Assembly: GCF_031755915.1 (NCBI RefSeq)
Contig: NC_083382.1
Coordinates: forward strand, 13,545,001 to 13,609,000
DNA from: Ziziphus jujuba
Lineage: Eukaryota; Streptophyta; Magnoliopsida; Rosales; Rhamnaceae
Length of the DNA stretch: 64,000 bases
Direction of reading: 5' to 3'
The position numbers and the translations under genes were made by a program. Below are positions 38,279-50,500 of the stretch, piece after piece. Positions within the stretch are counted from its first letter, which is position 1, and each line of letters begins with the position of its first letter. The notes below the pieces were generated by a model. That model ran no database searches. It was not told where the DNA came from and saw nothing but the letters and a program-made list of their open reading frames with translations.

Positions 38279-39981
38279 GTTTGGTTTCTTTTCCATGTCT
38301 TCGATCCATACTTTTTGTTTGTTTTCCAAGAAAATCAAGTAAATGGAACTCAAGGAAGCTCATTTTCTAAGCAATTCAAAGTTTTCCTTTATTTTTTTAA
38401 ATTGTTTTTTGGGGTATTACTTGTTTTTTTTATTTGTTGTAGATCTATGCTAGTTGTTTGCTAATTTAGATGCATGGAAGTCGTGATCCATATATGTTAT
38501 TGTCAATTTTCTATCTGTTTCTTTTTTCGATGTTGTTTCATCTGTAGAGTAAAGAATTTGGCTGGGTTTTATTTTACGTTGCTTTGATTTCTGGGAAATG
38601 GATCAGTTTTGAGCCAAATATTTTTTATTTGGAATTTGATTTATGGAATATCTTGGTTGTGTAAGTTTGGCTTAGTTTACTAAATTAGTGATCAGGTAAG
38701 GTTCACGGGTTTGACTTGTTTTGTTGGACTTGTTGGACCTCTTGACCAGCAATCTGACTTTGGTATTTGATGTGAGATGAGCTGGCTGTGATATGTTTTC
38801 TGGAGGATGTATTCATGGTGTTGATTGGCCTGTAAATTAATGCGTGGTAGTAGTGATGATTATGTTTTTGAAATGAAACAGAGAGATTAGAGGCGCATTT
38901 GTTTAGTTTTCGTTGTTTTCTGTGTTGTACTGCTTTTCATAAGTAACATTTCATTGATCAATGATAATGCACATGAATGATGTCTTTATCATTTTGCTTT
39001 CATTTCAAAGCACAATCGGCATGTTGGGGTGCCTTGATCGCTGTGTTTTGCATTGTCTGGGTATTGTGTTTCCATTTGTTTGATGGTTTGTAAGTACAGA
39101 ACAAAATGGAACAATTGCTTTCTGGCCACTTTAACTACTCTTTTTGCCCTTTTTCCTACTCTCTCATGTGGTAAGCCCTTGGAGGCTAGGCATGTCCTTA
39201 GCTTTCAGGAAATCTGTCAGTTCACTTGTTTATGTTTGTGACTTTTTTACCCATTTTCCTGAAGACTCTAATAGACAATTTTGATAGTTCTGTTGAGGAA
39301 TCATTTTATAGTATTGTTCATCTGGTAATTTCAAGATGGTCATGTTAACATGTCTAGTTTGCCTGATACTTATCTTGCGAATTCTTTTTATCTGTTTGTT
39401 TTATATCTTTTTAAGTAATCTGGTTCATATTACTAATGTATTTACATCGCATTTTTACTATATCTTGCTTATTTTTATTGTTAGTATTTAATTCACATTT
39501 ATTAGAGTGATAATAATACTGTCTATTCTGAAACATATGTGGCTATTAATTATAGAATCATACATTGATCTTAGACTTTGACCTAGTAACATGCTTAAGA
39601 TGTTATTACTTGACGAATATCTACCGATGATCTTCTATGATCTTGTTGCTGAAACATATATGTTTACAGTAAAACTAAGATGTTTGCATGCTACCTGTTG
39701 GGAAATTTAATGTTTGATCAGAGAATTTTGTTTTTACAACATATTTTGTTATCTCCTTGTTGAACTATGGTTTGGTTACTTGTTGTTATGCCAGTTAAAA
39801 TACATCTAGTTTTTGTGGAAGTTTACTTTTCTGTTATAAAATTGTCTTCAAAGATTTCTATTTATCCTTTCCTTTGTCATATTATTTATTTATTATTGTC
39901 CCGCTATTTTTATGCACTGGTATTCTGGAAAGCCTCTTCTTGTTCATGTTTATATCTTAAATAATTTTCTTTGCTTTGCAG
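38279..39981 (+). other. Probable 5' UTR intron of the ADP/ATP carrier gene
   Basis: A donor CTAG|GTTTGG at 38279 and a polypyrimidine/acceptor TTTGCAG ending at 39981 enclose 1.7 kb of T-rich noncoding sequence without a supported gene. The TATA-like box lies 1.8 kb before the ATG, which needs such a leader intron. The acceptor is strong; the donor is the likeliest of several. Confidence 0.6.
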
Positions 39982-40002
39982 GTCACCGGCTTGGTTACAA
40001 AA

Positions 40003-41953
40003 ATGGCTGATGGATCGCAGCATCCGTCAGTATTTCAAAAAATATATGGGCAGTCTCACCTTGTCTCTAGGCTTTCCCCTGACATGCATTCCAGAAATTA
40101 TTGTGGGAATGGTGGATATGCAAATGTAGGTTTGCTGAGTCATGTGCAGCCTACATGCCCAAGCACTGGCCTTGCACATGTCTCGCCTCTGTCTCCCATA
40201 TTTGTGCAAGCACCAGCAGAGAAAGGTGCTGTTGGTTTTGCTGTTGATTTCCTCATGGGAGGTGTTTCTGCTGCCGTTTCCAAAACTGCAGCTGCTCCTA
40301 TTGAACGTGTTAAGTTGTTAATCCAGAATCAGGATGAGATGATTCGGGCTGGTCGACTCTCTGAACCATACAAGGGAATCAGTGATTGTTTTGCCCGAAC
40401 TATTAAGGATGAAGGTGTTATTTCCCTATGGAGAGGAAACACTGCTAATGTCATCAGATATTTCCCCACTCAGGTCTATATTCTTCACTGGGTTTTTTGG
40501 ATTTTGGTTTCCAATGATAATAAAAAATATAAAGAAAATGTACTTTCACTTAATAAATAATAATTCTTGATTTATAATCATTTTGAGTTTTCTTTTAAAT
40601 TATAGTTCTCGTGTTGACTTTTGGCTATTTAATATTATATTTCTTTTCTTTATCCCTCTCGTCACTCCTAATTTGTTAAAATTTGCATGTCAGGCTCTGA
40701 ACTTTGCTTTTAAAGATTACTTCAAGAGGCTTTTCAACTTCAAGAAAGACAAAGATGGCTACTGGAAGTGGTTTGCTGGTAACTTGGCATCAGGAGGTGC
40801 TGCTGGTGCATCATCACTCCTTTTTGTGTACTCTTTGGATTATGCCCGAACCCGTTTGGCTAATGATGCCAAGGCTGCCAAAAAAGGTGGTGAGAGGCAG
40901 TTCAATGGTTTAATTGATGTTTACAGGAAGACCCTAAAGTCTGATGGTATTGCTGGGCTATATCGTGGTTTTAACATTTCATGTGTTGGAATTATTGTGT
41001 ACCGAGGACTCTACTTTGGAATGTATGATTCTCTGAAACCTGTGATTCTCACTGGTTCTTTGCAGGTATGTTCAACCTTTCAAAATTGTACCTTTTTTTC
41101 TTCTTCCCCCTTGGCAATTGTGGAGTTTATTTGTGTATATATTTTTTCCCCTCTTTTCCGGACATTATTTTCCTTGTGGTATGAGTAAAGATAAGGGCTT
41201 TAGATGTGGAGTAACATATATGTTTGTGTGGAAGAAAGGCATCTGGTGGATTAATATGCGGCATTGCCATGCATGAAGTTGTTCCAATTTCCAACCAGTC
41301 TGCCCTGTGCTAAAATATTGAGCTGACGGGGTCAATTTAACTTTGTCATTTTTCTCAGCAAATTCCATGACTCCATTTTTGGGTTAGCATGTCCTTCCTC
41401 ACAAATTTTGTTAGGAATAACACAACCGAGAAATAACTGCATGCTACACTGGCCAAGAATTAGGAATGAATTAGGTTGTGGTGCTTTTATTAGGACTAGT
41501 GCAACCAACTTAAGCCTAGATAATATACCTTCCAAGGGTAAAAAAATTGGATCTCTATTATTAGTGTTAGCCAACAAGTATATGTTTGTTTTAGGTAACA
41601 TTTCTTGACAATCAAGACTTTATGTTAATTGATTATTCTTATGGTGTTTACAGGATAGTTTCTTTGCTAGTTTCTTCCTGGGTTGGTGTATCACAATTGG
41701 TGCTGGATTGGCTTCTTACCCTATTGATACAGTCCGTAGAAGAATGATGATGACATCTGGAGAAGCTGTTAAATACAAGAGCTCTTTGGATGCTTTCAGT
41801 CAAATCCTCAAGAACGAGGGTGCTAAATCACTCTTCAAAGGTGCTGGTGCAAACATTTTGCGTGCCGTTGCTGGTGCTGGTGTTCTCGCTGGCTATGACA
41901 AGCTTCAAGTCGTGTTTTTTGGAAAGAAATATGGATCTGGTGGTGGTGGCTAA
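40003..41953 (+). CDS. AAC: Mitochondrial ADP/ATP carrier (adenine nucleotide translocator)
   Basis: Three exons (40003-40473, 40694-41065, 41654-41953) with phase-0 GT-AG introns give 380 residues. Residues ~1-75 are an N-terminal extension typical of plant carriers. Then come three mitochondrial carrier repeats with signatures PIERVK (99-104), SLDYAR (Ser for Pro, as usual in this family) and PIDTVR. The nucleotide-carrier hallmark RRRMMM is at 309-314. The protein exchanges cytosolic ADP for matrix ATP across the inner mitochondrial membrane. The start is the first ATG after the leader-intron acceptor; an upstream ATG at 39976 lies inside the intron. The Gly-rich C-terminus (GSGGGG) also occurs in plant members. 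Confidence 0.97.
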
Positions 41954-42519
41954 TGGAGTATCATTTTAGTTGATGACGAAAATGTAGAGTGAATGTTTAA
42001 GGTGTCTTTTTGAGTATAATAATTTTGGAGTGAACAACACTGGCTCTTTGTGTTTTCGGTAGGGATCTGTTGTCAGTAAATCATAGATACAAAACCTGAA
42101 CTTTAGCTGAGTGTTATATTTGCTTGGGCTTTTGAGCGGTGTAGTATCAGTATTCTCTTTTGGTTTTAAAATAATTTCAGTGATTTATGATCACAACTGT
42201 TTTATATACATCTTTAAAGTATTGCATTGATGCGATTCTCTCCGAATTTCTTGACTAAAACTCTTTTCATGTTCAGTCTATTTCTGACTTAAAATTAGGG
42301 TTCATTCATAGTTTTACTGGTATTGAGGCACCAGATTCTTGTGAGTTCCGGAGGTACCAAGTTGTTTATTTCTTATATTTTTGGATGCGTGTAAAAAATT
42401 TACCAGCTTACACACTATTAAACAAATTTACTGGTAAGGTACATTAATAGTGATTTTTGTAATAGGAATGAAGAAAGAATAACTTTCAACAAATTTTCTT
42501 TTTCTGGATATCTTTTGCT

Positions 42520-43393
42520 AGGGGTGTTCATTGGTTTAGGAGCCATTTAATTTGTGAGTATCCAATCCAGTTAGTAATTATGTGTGAGTATCCAATTCAA
42601 TTAGTAATTGATTTAGTTTTTTTAATCCAAATTGAACCGATTTATATATGAAATTCAATCCAAATTAATTTAATTAATAATCAATTTGGATTATCCGTTG
42701 TGAACTGAGCTTTTGTGTTTTTTGATTTTTGGACTTTTTCAGAGAATTTTTTAGGTTTATAAATTTTCAATTTTGGACAACAATGGTTTTTGGGCTTTTT
42801 CATTGTTTAAAATATTTAGTTTTTTTAAAATACATATATTGTTTAAAAGAAAAAAAATATTAATAGATACAAAATATATATATTTTAAAAATATATATAT
42901 ATATATATTAATATATGAAAATTCTATGGTAAAGACGGTCCGCATCAGGATCGCAGTATTAGTGACGGTTTTTTATAGTATTAACGATGATTTTTTAGAA
43001 AATCGTCACCAATACTATGAAAAACTGTCACCAATACTATGGTCCGTATAAGGACCGTCCGCACCATAGACGGACTGTATTAATATATATATATATATAT
43101 ATGTGTATAAGTTAATAAAATTACAATCATCAATAAAATTACAAATAAAATATATATGTAAATTTTTTATTTATATTGGTAATCAGTTTAATTTGATTGA
43201 TTTTCTTAGATTTTCATTTATAAACGAAATCAAATCGAATCAATAGTTGGTTTTTGTTTGTCAAAACCAATCCAATCTAATTATATTAAAAAAATAATAA
43301 TAAATAAATAAATAAATAAAAACAGATCCAAATAGATTGAATTGAATTGGATCGGCCTGTTTCATTGGTTGATTGGTTTTTATGCACACCACT
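42520..43393. mobile_element. Small TIR element (hAT-like termini), host of a nested element
   Basis: The left end AGGGGTGTTCA and the right end TGCACACCACT are inverted repeats. Subterminal motifs (AATTGGATT / AATCCAAAT types) recur in both halves in inverted orientation. This is the pattern of nonautonomous hAT-type elements with AGGGGTGTGCA-like ends. No convincing 8-bp target duplication was found, and there is no transposase. Confidence 0.6.
42922..43072. mobile_element. Foldback MITE nested in the 42520-43393 element
   Basis: About 150 bases form an almost complete hairpin. TCTATGGTAAAGACGGTCCG at the left is the inverted match of CGGACCGTCCGCACCATAGA-type sequence at the right. The interior carries repeated TATTGGTGACGGTTTTTxATAG units in both orientations. 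The flanks are AT repeats (TATTAATATAT on both sides), possibly the insertion target. Confidence 0.8.
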
Positions 43394-44682
43394 ATGTTGG
43401 GCTATGCGCTATGAAGAACATTTAGTCCCATATCGTCCAGTCCAGTAACTTTCATGCCATTTGTTGTTTGAACTTTGAATTGATATTCTCACTTATAATT
43501 CATTCCTTGCTTTCATCCTACATGTTATATAGTTCGACCAAAGTAATGCTAAATTCAAAGCTGCTACAAAGTAGCCATTCTCATCTGAAAGAACTCAATG
43601 ATAACTAAGTGGAAAATTGCTACAACCGCAAGGTAACAGAAGAAAAAAATTGTCAAAGATTTATACTGGGACGACATTCCTTGAAACATTGTTTAGTTGG
43701 CACCTAGAAAACAAACTAACAACCAAGGAAAAAAAACAAATGGAACAACTGGGTCATATTGGGTTGAAGTTATTGGTTTTCTTCAACCCAAATAATGAGC
43801 AAATTCATGGATCACTCTGAATGTTCAGATTATATATATATATATATATATACATATATATTTTGTATATATTTTACCTCGGCGTTTGTGTTTCTTGTTA
43901 GTTTCTTTTCTTATTTTCTGAGGTCAACTTTGGCAGGATTGTCTTATGTTTTTGTTTATACGGTGGGTAAAATGTCTTCTTCTAAAATGCTTGTCCAAGA
44001 TTGATCATGGATATTTGCCATTTTCAAACACCGAAATCTTTGAATTTCGACGATCATGTGAAGCTACACACGCCGAAATTTCCATTACCTCAACCTCCCA
44101 ATGCAGCACAAGTCTATTTCTTCAATCTCAAGTAACCCATTTTCTTAGAGGGGGAATGAAGCTGTCTCTCTCCAGCTCCACTTCTAACTACTGTGAAAAG
44201 TACATGGAAGGAGATAAGTCCTTGTCATGCTCTTTGTTCTCTCTCCTTCAAGCTTTTATGTTTTGCCTCTTCAAAAACCATATTCTGCTACCAATCTTCA
44301 TATTTATGTCCAAACAACCTTCCACCATTGACAAAATCTACCATCACAATTTTCAGCTACTTTCAACAGACAAATGTGAGATATAAGTATTTGACGCAGG
44401 ATATTAGATTTGTTGAATGGATAATATTTTTCAAATTGAAAGATTTAGACCAGTTGAATTAGAAATATTATATTTTGCAGCATCTCTGTGACGGTTAACT
44501 GTCGCTGTAACATGTTGTTGTGTCCATTTCTTCTGGTGTTATCATCTTTGGAAAAGAATTTAAGCTATTGAATTGAAAATGAGCAACATGATTAAGGATG
44601 AGACTGAATATTTCACCTGAATAGGAGACTTTCTCCTTACATAAACAAACAAGCTCACTAGCGAAGAGACCCAACTCTAGTA
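43394..44682. other. Upstream region of the LRR gene
   Basis: No conserved coding sequence. Open frames at 43617-44462 lack family resemblance or splice context. An (AT)n run lies at about 43831-43853. The last ~150 bases are the likely promoter and leader of the LRR gene. Confidence 0.4.
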
Positions 44683-45942
44683 ATGGCTTCGTTTCCCTTT
44701 TTTACTTTCTCCACCAATTCCTTGATCCTTTTAGTACTCCTAAACCTGACTTATTTATTGGCTGCAAAGCACAGCAAGTATGCTTCTCACCACAACCACT
44801 ACCACCACCACCACCACCCTCTGGCTGCATCCAACGCTAGACTCCACCAGGCATCCAACGATAGACTCCACCAGGCTTTTATTGCACTTCAAGCATTGAA
44901 ACATGCCATTTACTCTGATCCAAAAAACTACACCACCAGCTGGGTTGGCCCTTCAGTTTGCAGCTACGAAGGTATTTACTGTGCACCGGCTTTGGACAAT
45001 CCTGAAATCCAAGTTGTTGCTGGGATTGACCTCAACCACGCTGACATTGCTGGATTCCTCCCCGATGAATTAGGCCTTCTAACAGACCTTGCACTCATTC
45101 ACTTGAATAGCAATCGCTTTTGTGGCATCCTACCTTTAACTTTGGCCAACCTTAGTCTCCTCTACGAGCTTGATCTTAGTAATAACAGATTTGTAGGCCC
45201 TTTTCCTACTGTTGTGCTTTCTCTTCCTACTATAGGCTATCTTGATCTTCGTTTCAACAATTTCGAAGGGCCGGTTCCTCCTGAACTATACCAAAAAAAG
45301 TTGGATGCAATATTCCTCAATGACAACCGTTTGACTAACATAATTCCAACTGGTGTAGCCGGAAGCTCAGCATCGGTTCTGGTGTTTGCTAACAACAATT
45401 ATGGGGGCTGTCTTCCTCCAAGCATTGTCCACTTTGCCAACACTTTAGAGGAACTTGTACTGATAAACACAAACTTGACAGGATGTTTGCCACAAGAGGT
45501 TGGTTTTCTCTACAAATTGAGGGTCTTGGATGTGAGCTTCAACAACATTGTTGGTCCTATACCTTACAGCATTGCAGGGTTAGCCCATTTGGAGCAACTG
45601 AATTTAGGCTTCAATAAGCTGAGTGGCATTGTACCAGCAGGTGTTTGTATGTTGCCTGACTTGGCAAATTTCACGCTCTCTAATAACTTTTTCTGTGAGG
45701 AAGAAGGGATATGCCAGAATTTGACATCCAGAGGCATCGTGTTTGATGATCGTCGGAACTGTTTGGTGGAAAAACCTAACCAACGGAGCAAGAGAGAATG
45801 TAATGCTGTGCTCGAGCATCCAGTTGATTGCTTCGAGCATCCTTGTGAATGTGGTGAAGCTGCTGCTTTTCCTCCTACAATCTCTCCAATGCCTACATCA
45901 GTGCCTCTGCCTTCCCCTTCCATTGCTCCTACACCCTTGTAA
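44683..45942 (+). CDS. Secreted leucine-rich repeat protein, LRX-like without extensin domain
   Basis: An intronless 419-codon gene. Residues 1-28 are a signal peptide. A His-rich stretch (~36-45) follows, then the N-terminal cap (NYTTSWVGPSVCSYEGIYC). About ten plant-type LRRs run from ~110 to 350 (LDLSNNRFVGPFP, LDLRFNNFEGPVP, LNLGFNKLSGIVP). After them comes a Cys-rich block (~330-390) and a short Ser/Pro tail (~392-419). The LRR part resembles the N-terminal domain of LRR-extensins, cell-wall proteins that bind RALF peptides. The long Ser-Pro4 extensin tail is missing, so it is an LRX-related LRR protein. A 24-bp in-frame tandem duplication at 44827-44874 repeats ASN-RLHQ. Wall or apoplastic location is inferred from the signal peptide and family. 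Confidence 0.9.
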   Translation: MASFPFFTFSTNSLILLVLLNLTYLLAAKHSKYASHHNHYHHHHHPLAASNARLHQASNDRLHQAFIALQALKHAIYSDPKNYTTSWVGPSVCSYEGIYCAPALDNPEIQVVAGIDLNHADIAGFLPDELGLLTDLALIHLNSNRFCGILPLTLANLSLLYELDLSNNRFVGPFPTVVLSLPTIGYLDLRFNNFEGPVPPELYQKKLDAIFLNDNRLTNIIPTGVAGSSASVLVFANNNYGGCLPPSIVHFANTLEELVLINTNLTGCLPQEVGFLYKLRVLDVSFNNIVGPIPYSIAGLAHLEQLNLGFNKLSGIVPAGVCMLPDLANFTLSNNFFCEEEGICQNLTSRGIVFDDRRNCLVEKPNQRSKRECNAVLEHPVDCFEHPCECGEAAAFPPTISPMPTSVPLPSPSIAPTPL

Positions 45943-46637
45943 ATAAGCCTTAATGAGCATGTCAATAATTTTAAAGCCAATAAGGTCTAAAGTTGGTTAG
46001 TTTGTGAATGATACATGACCCTTTTGTATATACTCCTATGCAAAAAGCTTGTACAATGAATTTGTGTGTGAAATTTATGAGTGAGCAAGACTTTACCACC
46101 TCCTCCTCCTCTTTCTGGTTCTTGATAGCCACTAAACCCAAAAATTATATCAATTTTCATCAAATTCTAACAAGCAAATTAATAATTTTAACATTATGTT
46201 ACAGTTTAAACTGCCATTGATTATAAAAGAAAAAATAAAAATTAGTGAAAATTTGAGACATACTCCAAAATTGTAGATTTTAGCATTTCATATAAAGTAA
46301 AAATATGTTCGGATACCCACTTGGCCGACAAAGGATTCAAGTAGTTTCATTAACCTCTTGAGCGATTATCACTCGACCTACCTCTTGAGAGGCACAAAGA
46401 GATGCTCAACCTAGTTCATCTTCTTCTTCTTTTTAATCCTTTTCTTTTCTTTTCTGTTCTTTTTTTTTTTTTTTTAATTTTTTTTATTAATTATTTTTTT
46501 TGGCTGTTCGACAACCTCATAAAATTACGAATATCAAATAATGAACCACATTTTAAATAACAGCAGATAATGTTTACTGTCTTATTGGCTTGCATCAAGT
46601 ACAATTTACTTATTCTTGTAAATCTCATTTAATATAC

Positions 46638-46676
<39 letters not shown>

Positions 46677-47580
46677 GGTAATCACATACAATGAGACTAT
46701 TACAGTTCTATCTAAAAGCTGCCACGACAAAACTACACGGCATAGGAAATTATGAATATACCAATGCACTTGTTCTTTTTTCTTTTTTTTTGGTTTCACA
46801 TAATTTTAGACATTCACTAATAGCTGGACCTACTTCTAAAAATCAAATAGACACAAGTGGTGCCAAAGATAGGTCAAGAAAATCTTCATTGTACAACTTG
46901 ACATTGAATCGCTAAAATGTACCAAAGCATACAAGAAATTACTGAGCTAAAAGATACAAACCATTGCAACATCTATAACAATATGGAATTAAATTTTCAC
47001 TGTTGCCCTTTATCTGGAGTTCTTAAGTTGAATATAGATAATGTACACCACCTGTGAACAAAAACAAACATGTGACTACATATAAAATTGTACATATATG
47101 CAAGTGGACAGATTAATATTCAGGTTACATTGCAAAATTCAGGATTGAGATGTTGCAATTTGGTTATCTATTAGGAACTGGTTGGAGTAGATTGTTGAGA
47201 GCCATAAAATAATAAATAACCAAAACTCAATTCCATTAGCCTTCTTTTCAAAAAAGCCATAAAACAAACACAAATTATACATGGGTGGAAAACGGATCAA
47301 ACGAAAAAGCAAAAAGTAGTTATTCAATTGTGCTATTATGTAGAAATTATTTACAAAATACATTATACAATTTGTCTTCAAAATCCCCAAGTATAACTCA
47401 ATTACAATTGGTATGTAAAGCCTCCAAAATTATTTAAAAAAAAAAAAAAAAAAAAGAGGAGCAATGGAATCCTACAACAAATACTAAGTGTTTGCATGCC
47501 ATTGAGTTTTTTTTTTCTTTACCAAAATTAGTGAATTAGGCATGTCAGTTGGTCCTACATTATAGACAGAATGGGAATGA
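45943..47580. other. Convergent intergenic region between LRR and FLY genes
   Basis: Both neighbours end here. It holds T-rich tracts at about 46440-46500, an (AT)n run at about 46645-46670 and the probable 3' UTR of the FLY-type gene close to 47580. No gene is supported. Confidence 0.5.
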
Positions 47581-50500
47581 TCAAGCTGGTGGCAGTGGAC
47601 GTCGGCAAGTTGGGCACTCCATCTTTATATCCATCCACCTTTGTAGACAACCAGAATGGAAGAAATGATCACATGGTGTTACCTGCAATGCAATTTGGCA
47701 AAATTAGATTGAACACCTGAACTGCAGCAACTTAAAATGGAATATCCCATCACCATACCATGCAATCATTTGAACGCTGTGTAAGGTTGATGGCCGTCAT
47801 GCAAATGACACAGTCCGTAAAAAGATTTGTATCCTGATCAAATCTTCTATGGTAGCTGTATTTCTCAGGTAGAATCTGCAGCCATCACAGGAAAATAAAA
47901 TGTCCATAAGCCAATCATGGCAATTTCACACTAAAGAAACAAGCTCCATGGTAATATCGTCATGCTTCTGTTTCGAGGTTTAATATCATAATTAACTCAT
48001 AAACAAGGATATTCCAGGCACATTTTGCAACACATGAATATATTGATTTAAGCCTAAGGCTGAACATGGAGAGAATTTTTTGTAGAAATAACGTTTCTCA
48101 AATTTTCTATGCAGTTAGTGAAAACCTCAGCTATGATAGATTTCAAAAGGAGCAAGAAATAAAGTGTGTGTATTTATGCATGTATGACCGTACTAGTATA
48201 GGAAGAGTGTAAAGGTCCTAACACTTGAGATAAGCTAAATTATCTTTACAAAAACATTAAAAAATAATGACCCATTACAACAAGTACAAAATTCTGAAGA
48301 CTACGAAACCAGGTTATAGTAACACGGAACTTCTAGTGACATGCACATGTCACATATTCCTACAATTATATATGTTATTAATCCTTACATTTAACTAATT
48401 AATTAATTGGCCACAGTAAAATAATTAAGAACTAATGATAAACATCGCCTCAGGGAATTTCAATAATATTCTTTACCAAACAATAGCTTTTCAAACAGCA
48501 AATAAATTATGGTTTTTGAGATGGTTGTTAGTATGTATGTATGTATGTGTAGTAAGTTCCAAGGTTAGAAGTACAACGAGAAAAGAGAAAAAGAAGATTT
48601 TACAGAAAGAAATTTCAGAGTTGCATCCAACCTGACGGGGAATAAACCACCGAGACCCAAGATAGTGCTGTAGAAGAAGAATTGATGCTTGAAGTCCAAT
48701 AAATATTCCCAAGGAAATGCACCAATTCTTGTCAGGTTCAATGCGCATGAAGTTGTTGGGGCAACCAAACAAGTATAACGGAATTGCCAGCCGAGTAACA
48801 GACATGCCTAAGATGTAATGTGGGTGCAAAGGTTTTCTTGAATCACGAATAACATTGGTGACGATTTGAGGTATCCAAAAAGAGTACATAAGGAGAAGAA
48901 TGGGTTTCAAGAAATTATGAAATTCGTACATGATCAGAATGCCTCCCAAAAGGATCCCATCTGCAAAAAAGTTGCAATAAATAAATTCAGCCTAAAATTT
49001 TAGGTAAAAAATTGAATACCAAGAGATATGACTAAAGTCAAAATCTAGATATAAATAGGTATCTAAGCATTAGTTTGTTCATCATGAAAATAATCAAATG
49101 TAAGGACGTGTACCAACTAGTCATGTAATAAAAGAATCTTTCTTTTTTTCCCTGAAAAGAAAGATATGGTAGTACTTTTGAATGCAGGAAAATGTCCTTT
49201 TACAATCCAAAGCATCGAACCTAAAATCTCTTAGTCCATGGTGATAAATTATGTAACTCAAAATTCTTCCAATTAATTATTTAGTACAATTCCAACATTG
49301 TAAAACCCAAATATCTTACCCAACAGCCATACAATGGCACAGGAAAGATCGTCCTTCATAAATAGCTTGAAGACAGAAGCTGATAAGACTAAGTAGCCAA
49401 CAAATGTTATCTAACTGTATCACACTATATTTCTATCTATCTTATTCCTGAGAGAAAGAGTTTCATCAAAATAATTTTGTAGAAGAGAGAGTGAAACTGG
49501 AATAGATAAATCCTCAAGGCAGATGTACTGCTTATCCATCGTATGTTTGCCTATGCATCACCACATATAAATCTCATATTATAAATAACACTGGTGACCA
49601 CCTTTCAAGAAAATGGCATAAAAATTGCAAAATTAAAATGACACTCATCAATTGTACTTACAGAAACGGCTGTACAGAACTGAAAGTTCACGCCTCATTG
49701 TCTCCCAACCTTCTCCATTATTCATAGGCCTACTTGCCTTCCATATAGCAAGTAGATATCTCATCTCAAAAATTGAGAAGACTACAAACTTAAAAAATGC
49801 AGCCGTTGCAAAAGCATTAAATAAGGATTCTGCATGAACAAAATAAAATGTCAAGCGAGGACTCGTTCTGGCTTTAACCCTAAGTTTATAAAGAACCCAG
49901 AAGATGAAAATATCTTGAAGATCAACACAAATGAGGTAGAAATTAAGGATAGAGGTGAAACAGTCTAATGAAGAAAGAAATTGACAATAATGGTTGAGAG
50001 TGTGTTATACTCCTATAATAAGAGTTGCAACGATACACCAATTCCAGTGTACATTTGACACAAATGCTAAATATCTGACAATGCAAACCGAGAAACATCT
50101 AATATTGCATTATATGTGACAGTGTAAACATCAATGGATACAGTAGTAGAGAGAAGCTATAATAGCAACTTCATTTCTCCATCTTATATAGCAAATATAT
50201 GAAATCAAGAGAACTTGAATAATATAAGTTCAGCCTCATGAATACCATAATCCATCAAATCCCAGTATAATGTATGCTAGATGCGACCCACCAAATATAC
50301 CAGACAAACAAGCAAGCTTTGTAAACAATACTATACCCAAGGAAAAATAACATTCATAGCTTACAGAACTATTAACACGCTTTAAAATAAACATAAATAT
50401 ATAACTTAAAATATCAGATTTTTAGAACCTTTTGGAACTGATAAATTAATGAATAACGTATCAGCTACTAGAATAAACTTCATAGAGGTGCCTAAATGAC

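Noticed and set aside
43946..44386. 146-codon plus-strand frame before the LRR gene
   Set aside because: No recognisable family, no clear start context or splice partners, and ordinary AT-rich composition.
45564..45980. 138-codon frame antisense to the LRR gene
   Set aside because: Shadow of the true coding frame on the other strand.
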